Part shown: one piece after another, positions 1-8,724 of the stretch
Layout of the letters: every line of letters starts with the position of its first letter
Position numbering within the stretch: the first letter of the stretch is position 1
Source: JAOUEA01 sp041287635
GTDB taxonomy: Bacteria; Actinomycetota; UBA4738; HRBIN12
Direction of reading: 5' to 3'
Assembly (NCBI GenBank): GCA_041287635.1
Contig: JBGGNG010000047.1
Coordinates: 5,050-69,049, forward strand
DNA length: 64,000 bases
The notes under the pieces: model-generated
Told to the model about the DNA's origin: nothing
Seen by the model: the letters and a program-made list of their open reading frames with translations, nothing else
Databases searched by the model: none
Made by a program: the position numbers and the translations under genes

Positions 1-1
1 G

Positions 2-1129
2 ACCGAGCTGCTCCCGAAGGAAGAGGTCGAGGAGCTCGTGCTCGAGGAGATCCCCGACGTCAGCTACGAGGACATCGGCGGACTCGAGGGCCAGATCGAT
101 TCGATCCGCGACGCGGTCGAGCTGCCCTTCCTCTACGCGGAGCTGTTCGCCGAGCACGAGCTCGAGGCGCCCAAGGGCGTGCTGCTGTACGGCCCCCCCG
201 GCTGCGGCAAGACGCTGATCGCCAAGGCCGTCGCGAAGTCGCTCGCCGAGAAGGTCGCCGAGCGCACCGGGCGCTCCGACGCCCGCAGCTACTTCCTGAA
301 CGTGAAGGGCCCCGAGCTGCTGAACAAGTACGTGGGTGAGACCGAGCGGCAGATCCGCGAGATCTTCATCCGCGCCAAGGAGCGCAGCGAAGAGGGCCTG
401 CCGGTCATCGTCTTCTTCGACGAGATGGATTCGATCTTCCGCACCCGTGGCACCGGCATCTCGAGCGACGTGGAATCGACGATCGTGCCGCAGCTGCTCA
501 GCGAGCTCGACGGTGTCGAGACGCTGAAGAACGTCATCGTGATCGGCGCCTCGAACCGCGAGGACCTGATCGACCCGGCGATCCTGCGGCCGGGCCGGCT
601 CGACGTGAAGATCAAGATCGAGCGTCCGAACCAGCAGCAGGCGTCCGACATCATGTCGAAGTACCTGCACCCGGTCGTGCCGATCCACCCCGACGAGGTC
701 GCTCGCTACGGAGGCGATCCGCAGCAGGCCTGCTTCCGCATGATCGAGAAGACGGTCGAGCAGATGTACGAGCAGAACGACCGGAACCGCTTCCTCGAGG
801 TCACCTACGCGAGCGGCGACAAGGAGATCCTCTACTTTAAGGACTTCAACTCGGGCGCGATGATCGAGAACATCGTGCGGCGGGCGAAGAAGGACGCGAT
901 CAAGCGCTTCCTGTCGATGGGGGACAAAGGCATCAAGACCGAGGACCTCCTCACCGCGATCCGCGACGAGTTCAAGGAGAACGAGGACCTCCCGAACACG
1001 ACGAACCCCGACGACTGGGCGCGCATCTCGGGTAAGAAGGGCGAGCGCATCGTCTACGTGCGCACGCTGCTCGGGCACGACGGCGACGGCCGCCAGGTGG
1101 AGCGCGTGAACGCCGGGCAGTACCTGTAA
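2..1129 (+). CDS. mpa: Proteasome-associated AAA ATPase Mpa/ARC (5' truncated by window)
   Basis: The reading frame is open from the first base, so about 375 C-terminal residues are present and the N-terminal coiled coil and OB domains (roughly 200 residues in this family) lie outside the window. Visible are a Walker A motif (GPPGCGKT), a Walker B motif (VIVFFDEMD) and the second region of homology ending in LRPGRLD. The protein ends in GQYL, the penultimate-tyrosine tail by which Mpa/ARC docks on the 20S proteasome and opens its gate. The family forms a hexamer that binds Pup, unfolds pupylated proteins and feeds them to PrcAB. dop follows 9 bp downstream, which fits one operon. Confidence 0.96.
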   Translation, partial: TELLPKEEVEELVLEEIPDVSYEDIGGLEGQIDSIRDAVELPFLYAELFAEHELEAPKGVLLYGPPGCGKTLIAKAVAKSLAEKVAERTGRSDARSYFLNVKGPELLNKYVGETERQIREIFIRAKERSEEGLPVIVFFDEMDSIFRTRGTGISSDVESTIVPQLLSELDGVETLKNVIVIGASNREDLIDPAILRPGRLDVKIKIERPNQQQASDIMSKYLHPVVPIHPDEVARYGGDPQQACFRMIEKTVEQMYEQNDRNRFLEVTYASGDKEILYFKDFNSGAMIENIVRRAKKDAIKRFLSMGDKGIKTEDLLTAIRDEFKENEDLPNTTNPDDWARISGKKGERIVYVRTLLGHDGDGRQVERVNAGQYL

Positions 1130-1138
1130 GGTGGCCGC

Positions 1139-2623
1139 GTGGCCATCCCCAAGGTCTTCGGGACCGAGACGGAGTACGGCATCGCCGCGGCCGGGGCGCC
1201 CGATTTCAACCCCGTGCTGTCCTCCTCGCTGCTGATCTCCACGTACGCCGGATCGCTGCGCCGCATCCGGTGGGACTACGAGCAGGAGTCGCCGCTGCGC
1301 GACGCTCGCGGGTTCGAACCCGTGCCTGCCCGTGAGGGCAGCGACGAAGACCTCGGGCTCGCGAACGTGATCCTGCCGAACGGGGCCCGGTACTACGTCG
1401 ACCACGCACACCCCGAGTACTCGACGCCGGAGTGCATCACACCGAGGGAACTCGTCGTGCACGACAAAGCAGGGGAGCGCATCCTCGAACGCTCGCTGCA
1501 TGAGGTCGCGCGCTCGATGCCCAGCGCGCCGCCGCTCTCGATCTACAAGAACAACTCCGACGGCAAGGGCAACAGTTACGGCACCCACGAGAACTACCTG
1601 GTCGATCGCGCAACGCCGTTCGGCGACATCGTTCGGGACCTCACGCCGTTCTTCGTCACCCGCATCGTCTTCACAGGCGCCGGGAAGGTCGGGGCCGAGG
1701 CGCCCTGGGACGAGCGCAGCCGCGCGATCTACCAGCTCACCCAACGAGCCGACTTCTTCGAGACCGAGGTGGGGCTCGAGACCACCCTGAAGCGCCCGAT
1801 CATCAACACCCGGGACGAGCCGCATGCGGACCCCGAGCGGTACCGACGGCTGCACGTGATCATCGGCGATGCGAACCTCTGCGAGGTCGCCACGTTCCTG
1901 AAGATCGGGACCACCGCGATCGTCCTGAAGATGATCGAGGACCGCTTCCTTCCTGACCTCTCGATCGCGAACCCCGTGCAGTCCTTGCACGAGATCTCAC
2001 GTGACCTCACATGCACCCACGAGATCGGACTCGTCGACGGCCGGCGCGTGAACGCCGTGCAGCTGCAGTGGGAGTACCTCGAGCACGCTCGGAAGTACGT
2101 GGAACGCGAGGACGACACCCCCGAGAACCGGGAGGTGCTGGATCGCTGGGAGGCGGTGCTGTCGGCTCTCGAGACCGATCCGCACACGCTCCATCGCGAG
2201 CTCGATTGGGTCGCCAAGCATCGGGTCCTGCAGGCGTACCGCGATCGCGACGCCCTCGAGTGGAACGACTCCAAGCTCCGCGCGATCGACCTCCAGTATC
2301 ACGACGTGCGACGCGACAAGGGCCTCTACTACCGCCTCGAGGCGAGCGACAAGGTGGAGCGACTCACCACCAACGAGGAGGTCGAGGCCGCCGTGATGGA
2401 GCCCCCGATCGACACGAGGGCGTACTTCCGGGGTCGATGCATCGAGAAGTATCCCGATGCGATCGCGGCTGCCTCCTGGGACTCCCTGATCGTCGACACC
2501 GGTGCGGATGCGTTGCAGCGCATCCCGATGCGTGAACCGCTCCGTGGCACGAAGGCGCATGTCGAGGATCTGCTCGCCGCCTGCGACGACGCGGCCTCGC
2601 TCGTGGCCAAGCTGCAGGGCTGA
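1139..2623 (+). CDS. dop: Pup deamidase/depupylase Dop
   Basis: This 494-residue protein belongs to the carboxylate-amine ligase-like Dop/PafA family. The N-terminal GTETEYG motif (residues 8-14) and the DHAHPEYSTPEC stretch contain the acidic ATP/metal and catalytic residues of the family. The segment around SSSLLISTYAG and the following basic residues is the Dop-type insertion (Dop loop), which separates it from PafA. Dop removes Pup from substrates and deamidates Pup that ends in Gln. The Pup encoded just downstream ends in Glu, so here the main role is probably depupylation. The GTG start lies 9 bp after the mpa stop. Confidence 0.96.
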   Translation: MAIPKVFGTETEYGIAAAGAPDFNPVLSSSLLISTYAGSLRRIRWDYEQESPLRDARGFEPVPAREGSDEDLGLANVILPNGARYYVDHAHPEYSTPECITPRELVVHDKAGERILERSLHEVARSMPSAPPLSIYKNNSDGKGNSYGTHENYLVDRATPFGDIVRDLTPFFVTRIVFTGAGKVGAEAPWDERSRAIYQLTQRADFFETEVGLETTLKRPIINTRDEPHADPERYRRLHVIIGDANLCEVATFLKIGTTAIVLKMIEDRFLPDLSIANPVQSLHEISRDLTCTHEIGLVDGRRVNAVQLQWEYLEHARKYVEREDDTPENREVLDRWEAVLSALETDPHTLHRELDWVAKHRVLQAYRDRDALEWNDSKLRAIDLQYHDVRRDKGLYYRLEASDKVERLTTNEEVEAAVMEPPIDTRAYFRGRCIEKYPDAIAAASWDSLIVDTGADALQRIPMREPLRGTKAHVEDLLAACDDAASLVAKLQG

Positions 2624-2625
2624 CC

Positions 2626-2660
2626 CCGGCCGACGACGACCTGCTTCAGGCCTCGGCCGG
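2626..2660. repeat. Inverted repeat between dop and pup
   Basis: CCGGCCGA (2626-2633) and TCGGCCGG (2653-2660) form a perfect 8-bp inverted repeat with a 19-nt spacer. It lies between the dop stop and the -10-like box of pup. It could be a transcript hairpin that reduces read-through or an operator. No T-tract follows, so it is not a canonical terminator. Confidence 0.35.
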
Positions 2661-2678
2661 CGGGTCCGAAACCCCCGG

Positions 2679-2684
2679 TAGGAT
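2679..2684 (+). promoter_or_regulatory. Probable -10 box upstream of pup
   Basis: TAGGAT matches the TAnnnT -10 pattern seen before many genes in this window. It lies 24 nt upstream of the pup GTG, leaving a short leader with an AAGGAG ribosome binding site at 2695-2700. No clear -35 element is visible. It would give pup-prcB-prcA its own promoter. Confidence 0.5.
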
Positions 2685-2708
2685 AGGTCGCACGAAAGGA
2701 GCCGTGCC

Positions 2709-2915
2709 GTGCCCCAAGAGCAGGAGCAGAAGAAGGTCCAGCGCAAGGGCGGCGGTGGCGACGAGAGCGACGCCGACGCCGGCCAGGTGCAGTCGTCGTC
2801 TAAGGCTGCCGAGCTCAAAGAGGAGATGGACGACATCCTCGATGAGATCGACTCGGTGCTCGAGGAGAACGCCGAGGAGTTCGTGAAGAGCTACGTGCAG
2901 AAGGGCGGGGAGTGA
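2709..2915 (+). CDS. pup: Prokaryotic ubiquitin-like protein Pup, Glu-ending form
   Basis: The 68-residue product is polar and Gly/Asp-rich at its N-terminus, has a central acidic helical stretch (roughly residues 32-57) for Mpa binding, and ends in KGGE. The C-terminal Glu is the residue PafA joins through its side chain to substrate lysines. Because it is encoded as Glu, no deamidation by Dop is needed before ligation. The GTG at 2709 is chosen because AAGGAG lies 8 nt upstream; the GTG at 2704 is in another frame. The stop overlaps the prcB start by 4 bp (GTGA). Confidence 0.96.
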   Translation: MPQEQEQKKVQRKGGGGDESDADAGQVQSSSKAAELKEEMDDILDEIDSVLEENAEEFVKSYVQKGGE

Positions 2916-3712
2916 CCGACGGCATCCTGCCCCTGTCGGGCGCGTCGTTCGGCGCGAACCCGAGCTTCATCGACCTGCTCCGCGACGCACGGCCCGACGC
3001 GCTCGCGCACCTCCGGCAGACCGTCACCGCCGAGGCCGTCGCCGGAGTGCCGCACGGCACGACCGTGCTGGGCCTTATCTACGCCGACGGCGTGCTCGTG
3101 GCCGGCGACCGGCGCGCGACCGCCGGCTACACGATCGCCGACGACACGATGCGCAAGGTCTTCGCGGCCGACGACTACTCGGCGATCGCGATCGCTGGGG
3201 CCGCAGGCATGGCCGTCGAGATGGTGCGCCTCTTCCAGCTCGAGCTGGAGCATTACGAGAAGCTCACCGGGGACCGACTGTCGTTGGAGGGCAAGGCGAA
3301 CCGGCTCGCGCAGTTGATCCGGCAGAACTTCCCGCTCGCGATGCAGGGGCTCGTCGTGGTGCCGCTGTTCGGAGGCTTCGACCACCGACGAGAGGCAGGG
3401 CGACTCTTCTACTACGACGCCACCGGCGGACGGTGGGAAGAGGACGACTACCAGGCCACAGGATCGGGCAGCCAGCCGGCGAAGAACTCCCTGAAGAAGC
3501 GGTGGCGGTCCGACCTCACGCGCGACGAGGCGGTCAAGACCGCCGTCGAGGCGCTGCTCGATGCATCGGAGGACGACGTCGCGACCGGCGGGCCGAGCGT
3601 GTATCGGCGCATCTTCCCGGTCGTCCTCGCCGTGACCGCCACGGGGGCCGACGAGGTGCCCGAGTCCGAGGTCGAGTCGGCCGTGAACGCCGTGATCGAG
3701 GAGCGGGCCTGA
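2912..3712 (+). CDS. prcB: 20S proteasome beta subunit PrcB
   Basis: The 266-residue N-terminal-nucleophile hydrolase starts with a propeptide of about 49 residues. Autocleavage in HG-TTVLGL would expose Thr50 as catalytic nucleophile, and the GDRRAT segment supplies the conserved Asp and Arg of the active-site region. PrcB forms the two inner rings of the 20S particle that degrades pupylated proteins delivered by Mpa. The start overlaps pup by 4 bp and the stop overlaps the prcA ATG by one base, so pup, prcB and prcA should be translated together. Confidence 0.97.
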   Translation: MTDGILPLSGASFGANPSFIDLLRDARPDALAHLRQTVTAEAVAGVPHGTTVLGLIYADGVLVAGDRRATAGYTIADDTMRKVFAADDYSAIAIAGAAGMAVEMVRLFQLELEHYEKLTGDRLSLEGKANRLAQLIRQNFPLAMQGLVVVPLFGGFDHRREAGRLFYYDATGGRWEEDDYQATGSGSQPAKNSLKKRWRSDLTRDEAVKTAVEALLDASEDDVATGGPSVYRRIFPVVLAVTATGADEVPESEVESAVNAVIEERA

Positions 3713-4398
3713 TGTCGTTCATGCCCTACGTCGCGCCCGAGCAGATGATGAAGGACCGTTCGGAGTACGCGCACAAGGGCATCGCTCGCGGCCGGTCGGT
3801 GATCGGGGTCGAGTACGCCGACGGGCTGCTGTTCATCGCGGAGAACCCGAGCGCCACGCTGCACAAGATCAGCGAGATCTACGACCACATCGCATTCGCG
3901 GGTGTCGGCAAGTACAGCGAGTTCGAGGATCTGCGCATCGCCGGCATCCGCCTCGCCGACCTCCGCGGATTCTCCTACGGCCGGGAGGACGTGAAGGCGC
4001 GAGACCTGGCCAATGCGTACAGTCAGGCGCTCTCGAACATCTTCACCCAGCAGATGAAGCCCTACGAGGTCGAGATCCTGGTGGGAGAGGTCGACGGCGA
4101 CGCCTCGGGCTCGGCGATCTACCACATCCTCTTCGACGGCTCGGTCACCGACGAGCACGAGTTCGTCGCGATCGGCGGACACGCCGAGGACTTGATGGAG
4201 CTGCTGAAGACCCGATTCACCGCCGGGTGGGATCTCGCCACGGCGGTGAAGACCGCGGTCGAGGTGCTCGGCTCACCCGAGAGCCGCACGATCGAGGCCG
4301 ACGCGATCGAGGCCGGGGTGCTCGACCGCACCCGGTCGCACCGGCGCAAGTTCCTGCGCCTCGAGGAGCCGGAGATCGCCGGACTCCTGGCCGGCTGA
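3712..4398 (+). CDS. prcA: 20S proteasome alpha subunit PrcA
   Basis: The 228-residue product has the actinobacterial alpha-subunit N-terminus (MPYVAPEQMMKDRSEYA), which forms the gate, then the NTN fold without a catalytic threonine. PrcA makes the outer heptameric rings and the docking pockets for the tail of Mpa. The ATG at 3712 is chosen because it starts in the prcB stop codon (TGATG) and yields the conserved N-terminus; the frame is open further upstream but that part lies inside prcB. The product is somewhat shorter than PrcA of mycobacteria because its C-terminal tail is short. Confidence 0.96.
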   Translation: MSFMPYVAPEQMMKDRSEYAHKGIARGRSVIGVEYADGLLFIAENPSATLHKISEIYDHIAFAGVGKYSEFEDLRIAGIRLADLRGFSYGREDVKARDLANAYSQALSNIFTQQMKPYEVEILVGEVDGDASGSAIYHILFDGSVTDEHEFVAIGGHAEDLMELLKTRFTAGWDLATAVKTAVEVLGSPESRTIEADAIEAGVLDRTRSHRRKFLRLEEPEIAGLLAG

Positions 4399-4440
4399 GG
4401 CCGGACGACCCGTCCTCCCGGCGTTCCCACTGGCCCGACG

Positions 4441-4446
4441 TAGGCT
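4441..4446 (+). promoter_or_regulatory. -10 box for leaderless pafA
   Basis: TAGGCT ends 6 nt before the GTG at 4453, so transcription would begin at or next to the start codon. This spacing argues for 4453 rather than the GTG at 4450 as the pafA start. Confidence 0.55.
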
Positions 4447-4452
4447 TTCGTG

Positions 4453-5811
4453 GTGGACAGGCGCATCTTCGGGCTCGAGAACGAGTACGGCGTCACCTGC
4501 ACCTTCCGAGGGCAGCGGCGCTTGTCGCCTGACGAGGTCGCGCGGTACCTGTTCCGCAGGGTGGTGCATTGGGGGCGGTCGTCCAACGTCTTCCTCGAGA
4601 ACGGGGCCCGGCTCTACTTAGACGTCGGCTCGCATCCCGAGTATGCGACGCCCGAATGCGACGTCGTCAAGGAGGTCGTGGCGCACGACAAGGCGGGGGA
4701 GCGCATCCTCGAGGCGCTGCTCGGAGCGGCGGAGATGCGCCTGCACGAAGAGGGCATCTCGGGCCAGGTCTACCTGTTCAAGAACAACACCGACTCGGCG
4801 GGCAACAGCTACGGCTGCCACGAGAACTACCTCGTCGGGCGCCACGGCGAGTTCGCCCGCATGGCCGACGTGCTGATCCCATTCTTCGTGACCCGCCAGA
4901 TCTGGTGCGGGGCGGGCAAGGTGCTGCACGGCCCCCGCGGCGCCCAGTACTGCATCGCGCAGCGGGCCGAGCACATCTGGGAGGGCGTCTCGAGCGCAAC
5001 GACCCGGTCGCGTCCGATCATCAACACCCGCGACGAGCCGCACGCCGACGCGGAGCGGTTCCGGCGCCTGCACGTGATCGTCGGCGACTCGAACATGAGC
5101 GAGTGGACGACGTTCATGAAGGTCGGCATCACCGACCTCGTGTTGCGCATGGTCGAGGGGAACACCGTGATGCGCGACCTCTCGCTCGAGAACCCGATCC
5201 GCGCGATCCGCGAGATCAGCCACGACACGTCGTGTACGCGAACCGTCAAGCTCGCGAACGGTCGGGAGCTCACGGCGATCGAGATGCAGGTCGAGTACTA
5301 CGAGAAGACGGAGCGGTTCGTGGAGCGACGAGGCGCCGACGAGATCTCGAAGGTGCTGCTACGCGAGTGGCGCGAGGCGCTCGACGCCCTGATCGACGGT
5401 GAGCCCGAGCGGCTCGTCCGCAAGGTCGACTGGGTCACGAAGCGCATGATGATCGAGCGGTACATGGCCAAACACGATCTCGCGCTCGCCTCTCCCCGCA
5501 TCGCGCTGCTCGACCTCAGCTACCACGACGTGAACCGCTCTCGCGGCCTCTACTACCTGCTCGAGAAGGCCGGGAAGGTCGAGAGGGTCGTCAGTGACGC
5601 CCAGGTGAACCTCGCGATGCGCGAACCCCCGCAAACCACGCGCGCCAAGCTCCGTGGCGACTTCATCAAGCAGGCGAAGGCGAAGCGCCGCGACTACACC
5701 GTCGACTGGGTTCACCTGAAGTTGAACGACCAGGCCCAGCGCACGGTGCTGTGCAAGGATCCGTTCCGCAGCGTCGACGAACGCGTCGAGCAGCTGATCG
5801 CCCACATGTGA
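4453..5811 (+). CDS. pafA: Pup-protein ligase PafA
   Basis: The protein of about 452 residues is the paralogue of Dop. It has the N-terminal GLENEYGVTC motif, the LDVGSHPEYATPEC stretch with the catalytic Asp, and the FKNNTDSAGNSYG nucleotide-binding segment. It lacks the Dop loop, which marks it as the ligase. PafA phosphorylates the C-terminal Glu of Pup and joins it to lysines of target proteins. GTG codons at 4450 and 4453 are both possible; 4453 fits the -10 box and gives the usual MDRRIFGLENEYG start. Together with dop, pup, prcB, prcA and mpa it completes the pathway at one locus. Confidence 0.96.
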   Translation: MDRRIFGLENEYGVTCTFRGQRRLSPDEVARYLFRRVVHWGRSSNVFLENGARLYLDVGSHPEYATPECDVVKEVVAHDKAGERILEALLGAAEMRLHEEGISGQVYLFKNNTDSAGNSYGCHENYLVGRHGEFARMADVLIPFFVTRQIWCGAGKVLHGPRGAQYCIAQRAEHIWEGVSSATTRSRPIINTRDEPHADAERFRRLHVIVGDSNMSEWTTFMKVGITDLVLRMVEGNTVMRDLSLENPIRAIREISHDTSCTRTVKLANGRELTAIEMQVEYYEKTERFVERRGADEISKVLLREWREALDALIDGEPERLVRKVDWVTKRMMIERYMAKHDLALASPRIALLDLSYHDVNRSRGLYYLLEKAGKVERVVSDAQVNLAMREPPQTTRAKLRGDFIKQAKAKRRDYTVDWVHLKLNDQAQRTVLCKDPFRSVDERVEQLIAHM

Positions 5812-5829
5812 GGCGCTCGGGCTCGAGGC

Positions 5830-6648
5830 TCAGACGGAGCGGCGGATCAGGTCCTCGATGAACGGGTTCAGCGTCTCGTGGGTGTGGCCGTAGATCGAAC
5901 CGTGGCCCATGCCGTCGAACAGGTGGTACTCGGCGTTCGCGGCGAGCTCGGCGAGCTCGAGTCCGTCCTGGGGCGGCGCCTGCACGTCCTCGGTGAACGC
6001 GACCACGTGCATCGGCACCTCGCACGCCGGCAGCGCCGCGCGCTGATCGAAGCGCAGCGACGCGTCCCACTGCGGGATCAAGGACGCCTCGTTCTCGCCG
6101 GAGTCCATCCAGGCGAGCAACTGGTCGCGCAGCCTCGGCCACAGCTCCCGGTCCCCGAGTACCCGGGCCGGGTAGAGCATCGTGGCGTAGTGGGTGGCGC
6201 CCATCAGCCCGTCGAGGCGCCCTCCCTCCCTGCGGAACTCGATCTCGGCCTCCTGGAAGTCCCACCCCCACCCGGTGCACCAGGCTCCCGTCCCCATCAC
6301 CACCGCGCACCGGACGAGCTCGGGGAAGTCGATGCAGACCTGTTGGGCGATCGCAGATCCGAAGGAGAGCCCGACGAGCGCCACGGGTGGTTCGCAGACC
6401 GCGCGGATCAGCTCCGCCGCATCGCGGGCGAAGTCCTCGATCGGCCACGGCATCGGCCGATCGCACGTCGTGCGACCGATGCCGCGGTTGTCGAACGTCG
6501 TGTTGCGGAACGAGCGCTCGAAGTGAGGCATCTGGTACGCGTGCCAGTCGCTCCCGGGGCTGCCGCCACCGGCCACCCAGACCACGTCGGGCCCCGCACC
6601 GTAACGGTCGTAGTGGATCGTCGCATCCGAGCCCTGGAAGGTCGCCAC
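5830..6648 (-). CDS. Alpha/beta-fold hydrolase
   Basis: The 272-residue protein has an alpha/beta-hydrolase core. GLSFGS forms the nucleophile elbow with the catalytic Ser, an Asp lies in the FTEDVQAP strand region, and the His lies in GMGHGS. DNRGIGRT is the usual conserved turn before the elbow. There is no signal peptide, so it should be cytoplasmic. The sequence resembles broad esterase and lactonase families, and its substrate cannot be told. It is convergent with pafA, 18 bp away, and lies downstream of the DUF202 gene on the minus strand. Confidence 0.85.
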   Translation of the reverse strand: MATFQGSDATIHYDRYGAGPDVVWVAGGGSPGSDWHAYQMPHFERSFRNTTFDNRGIGRTTCDRPMPWPIEDFARDAAELIRAVCEPPVALVGLSFGSAIAQQVCIDFPELVRCAVVMGTGAWCTGWGWDFQEAEIEFRREGGRLDGLMGATHYATMLYPARVLGDRELWPRLRDQLLAWMDSGENEASLIPQWDASLRFDQRAALPACEVPMHVVAFTEDVQAPPQDGLELAELAANAEYHLFDGMGHGSIYGHTHETLNPFIEDLIRRSV

Positions 6649-6663
6649 GGTGGCCCGCCTCCC

Positions 6664-7041
6664 TCAGGTCCCGGAGAGCAGCGTGGCGACGGTGGCGACG
6701 CCCAGCACGAGCCCGGCGCAACCCAGGCCCACGACGACCCAGAACGGGAGGGGAGCGAACCCTCCGGCAACCAGGTGTCGTTCCACCACCCGCTGCCTGA
6801 TCGCCCCGTAGACCATCAGGAAGATGCCGAGGAGGCCGTAGCCGACCCCGAGGACGCGGTAGACACCCTGGTCGGCATCGAGCAGCGCGGGGAGCAGCCG
6901 GCCGACCGCCAGGCTCACGGCGATCGCCGCTAGGCCCGAACGCAGCCAGGCGAGGTACGTGCGCTCCTCAGCGAGGAACGTTCGCCGAGTGGCGTCGATC
7001 GCGGGATCAGGCGCTGGGTCCGAGGTCACCACGTGGTGCAT
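6664..7041 (-). CDS. DUF202 family membrane protein
   Basis: The 125-residue protein begins with the DUF202 signature (RTFLAEERTYLAWLRSGLA), followed by three predicted membrane segments near residues 34-53, 60-80 and 98-120. The family is common in bacteria, is related to YidH, and its function is not established. It lies 15 bp upstream of the hydrolase gene on the same strand, so the two may be co-transcribed. Confidence 0.85.
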   Translation of the reverse strand: MHHVVTSDPAPDPAIDATRRTFLAEERTYLAWLRSGLAAIAVSLAVGRLLPALLDADQGVYRVLGVGYGLLGIFLMVYGAIRQRVVERHLVAGGFAPLPFWVVVGLGCAGLVLGVATVATLLSGT

Positions 7042-7068
7042 CGTGCCATACGTGGTGCCCCCGAGCGC

Positions 7069-7716
7069 TCAACGCCAGTGCCGGTTCCCCGAGGCGATCC
7101 TCCCTGCCAGCACCCCGGCTGCCGCTGCTGCCAGCTCGTGGAGCGTCGACGCGGCAGGATCCCGCTCGTCAAGCCCGGCTCGGGGATCGACCTCGACGAC
7201 GTGATGAGCGGAGTAGATCCCCGCCTCCATGCCGACCCCTCGCGCCTCCTCTCGCTGCGGACCGTCGACGGAGGGGATCGCGACGTCGAGGTCCACCCAG
7301 CACCCCTCGAGGATGCGCCTCGCCGACGCTCGATCGTCGAAGGGAACCACGGGGAGCGGGCGACCCCCCAACACGCGCACCACCACGAGGGCCCCGGCCG
7401 CCGCCTCGACCGACGTGACGAGCGTCAGGACCTCGGCGCTCTCCGCGGCCTCGAGCAATCCGGCCCCCAGCCGGTCTCCGGCTCCGACTTGGACGAGAAG
7501 GACCGTGGCCGGGCCCGCCCGCGCGGCTCCTGCCCGGACGGTCGGCTCCAGCCCCTCGGATGTGAGCACGACCACCGGCGTGTTCCGCAACCCGGCCGGG
7601 TCGACGTCGCCCGGGTACGGCCCGAGCGGCACGCTCACGGTCCTGGTCTCGACCCCGACCGCGACGTCGGCGGTCACCTCGGCGGACCCGTCGGGGAACC
7701 TGTGGGTGCGGATCAC
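7069..7716 (-). CDS. Hypothetical protein, about 215 aa
   Basis: This frame has normal high-GC codon use and fills the space between the DUF202 gene and the divergent pafB. The product is rich in Ala, Val and Gly with alternating hydrophobic strands in its first half (PVVVLTSEGL, VLLVQVGAGD, GALVVVRVLGG) and looks like a soluble alpha/beta protein. No signal peptide or membrane helix is seen. I do not recognise a family. The start is a GTG at 7716, about 45 bp from the pafB start, so the two genes share one divergent control region. Confidence 0.6.
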   Translation of the reverse strand: MIRTHRFPDGSAEVTADVAVGVETRTVSVPLGPYPGDVDPAGLRNTPVVVLTSEGLEPTVRAGAARAGPATVLLVQVGAGDRLGAGLLEAAESAEVLTLVTSVEAAAGALVVVRVLGGRPLPVVPFDDRASARRILEGCWVDLDVAIPSVDGPQREEARGVGMEAGIYSAHHVVEVDPRAGLDERDPAASTLHELAAAAAGVLAGRIASGNRHWR

Positions 7717-7747
7717 GGTGATACCCGGTCGCTCGACATCGCGAGGC

Positions 7748-7753
7748 TATGAT
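7748..7753 (+). promoter_or_regulatory. -10 box for leaderless pafB
   Basis: TATGAT ends 8 nt before the ATG at 7762, which leaves no room for a ribosome binding site. It lies in the short region divergent from the hypothetical gene on the minus strand. No clear -35 is seen. Confidence 0.6.
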
Positions 7754-7761
7754 GCCCGACG

Positions 7762-8724
7762 ATGACACGCGAGGAACGCATGGAGCCGCTCGAGCGGCTG
7801 CTGAACCTCGTCGGCCTGCTCCTCGAGACGGCCACGCCGCTCACGTTCGAGCAGATCCGGGAGACCCTCGACGCGTACCGTGCCGACAAGGTCGACAGCG
7901 CCAAGCGCATGTTCGAACGGGACAAGGATCAGCTGCGCGAGTTCGGCATCCCGCTCCAGCTCGTCGATACCGACGTCTGGGGCACCGAACAGGGCTACAT
8001 CATCCCGAAAGACGAGTACTACCTCCCGGAGATCGCGTTCACTCCGCAGGAGCTCGGCGCGTTGCTGGTGGCGGCGCAGAGCGGCGGGGAGAACACCCGC
8101 GCCGAGCAGGCAGCCCGGAAACTGCTCTACGGTGCCGACGGGGGAGTGCTCGCCGGACTCGCCGGGGGGCCGCTGGCATCCGGCTCTGACGCTCGGAGCG
8201 CACTGGTGATCGCCTGCGCCGAAGCAGCCCAGCAACGCCGTCGGGTCAGCTTCGGTTACCGGACATCACAGGGCCGCGCGAGCCGGCGTGTCATCGACGC
8301 CTACGCCATGGTCTTCCGCGGCGGCCATTGGTACCTCGTCGGCCACGACGAGGATCGGGACGACGTGCGGGCTTTCCGGCTCTCACGCTTCACGAGCGAC
8401 GTCGACGACGTCGGCGAGGGCGGCACTCCGCCCGAAGGATTCCGCGCAGCCGACCATGTGCAGGCGGGTCGTTGGGCCGCAGCGACCGAAGACCACGCCG
8501 AGATCGCCTTCTCGCCCGACGTGGCCTGGTGGGCGGTCGGATCGTTCGCGGGCGCGCGGGAGGTCGACGTCGACGCTCAGGGATGGATCGTCGCCGACGT
8601 GCCGATGGGGGACCCGGACCTGCTCGCGTCGCTCATCCTGCAATTCGGTCCCGACGCTGTCGTGCGCTCGCCAGATCCACTGCGTGACGAGGTCGTCCGA
8701 CGGCTGGAGGCGATCGTTGTCTGA
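7762..8724 (+). CDS. pafB: WYL-domain transcriptional regulator PafB
   Basis: The 320-residue protein has an N-terminal winged-helix DNA-binding region (about residues 1-70) followed by a WYL domain; the ligand-binding motif appears as HWYLVGHDEDRDDVRAFRLSR. In mycobacteria PafB and PafC form a dimer that activates the LexA-independent DNA damage response; they are usually found beside the pafA and tat genes, as here. The gene overlaps pafC by 8 bp. The order pafB-pafC, about 2 kb from pafA on the same strand, supports the assignment. Confidence 0.92.
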   Translation: MTREERMEPLERLLNLVGLLLETATPLTFEQIRETLDAYRADKVDSAKRMFERDKDQLREFGIPLQLVDTDVWGTEQGYIIPKDEYYLPEIAFTPQELGALLVAAQSGGENTRAEQAARKLLYGADGGVLAGLAGGPLASGSDARSALVIACAEAAQQRRRVSFGYRTSQGRASRRVIDAYAMVFRGGHWYLVGHDEDRDDVRAFRLSRFTSDVDDVGEGGTPPEGFRAADHVQAGRWAAATEDHAEIAFSPDVAWWAVGSFAGAREVDVDAQGWIVADVPMGDPDLLASLILQFGPDAVVRSPDPLRDEVVRRLEAIVV

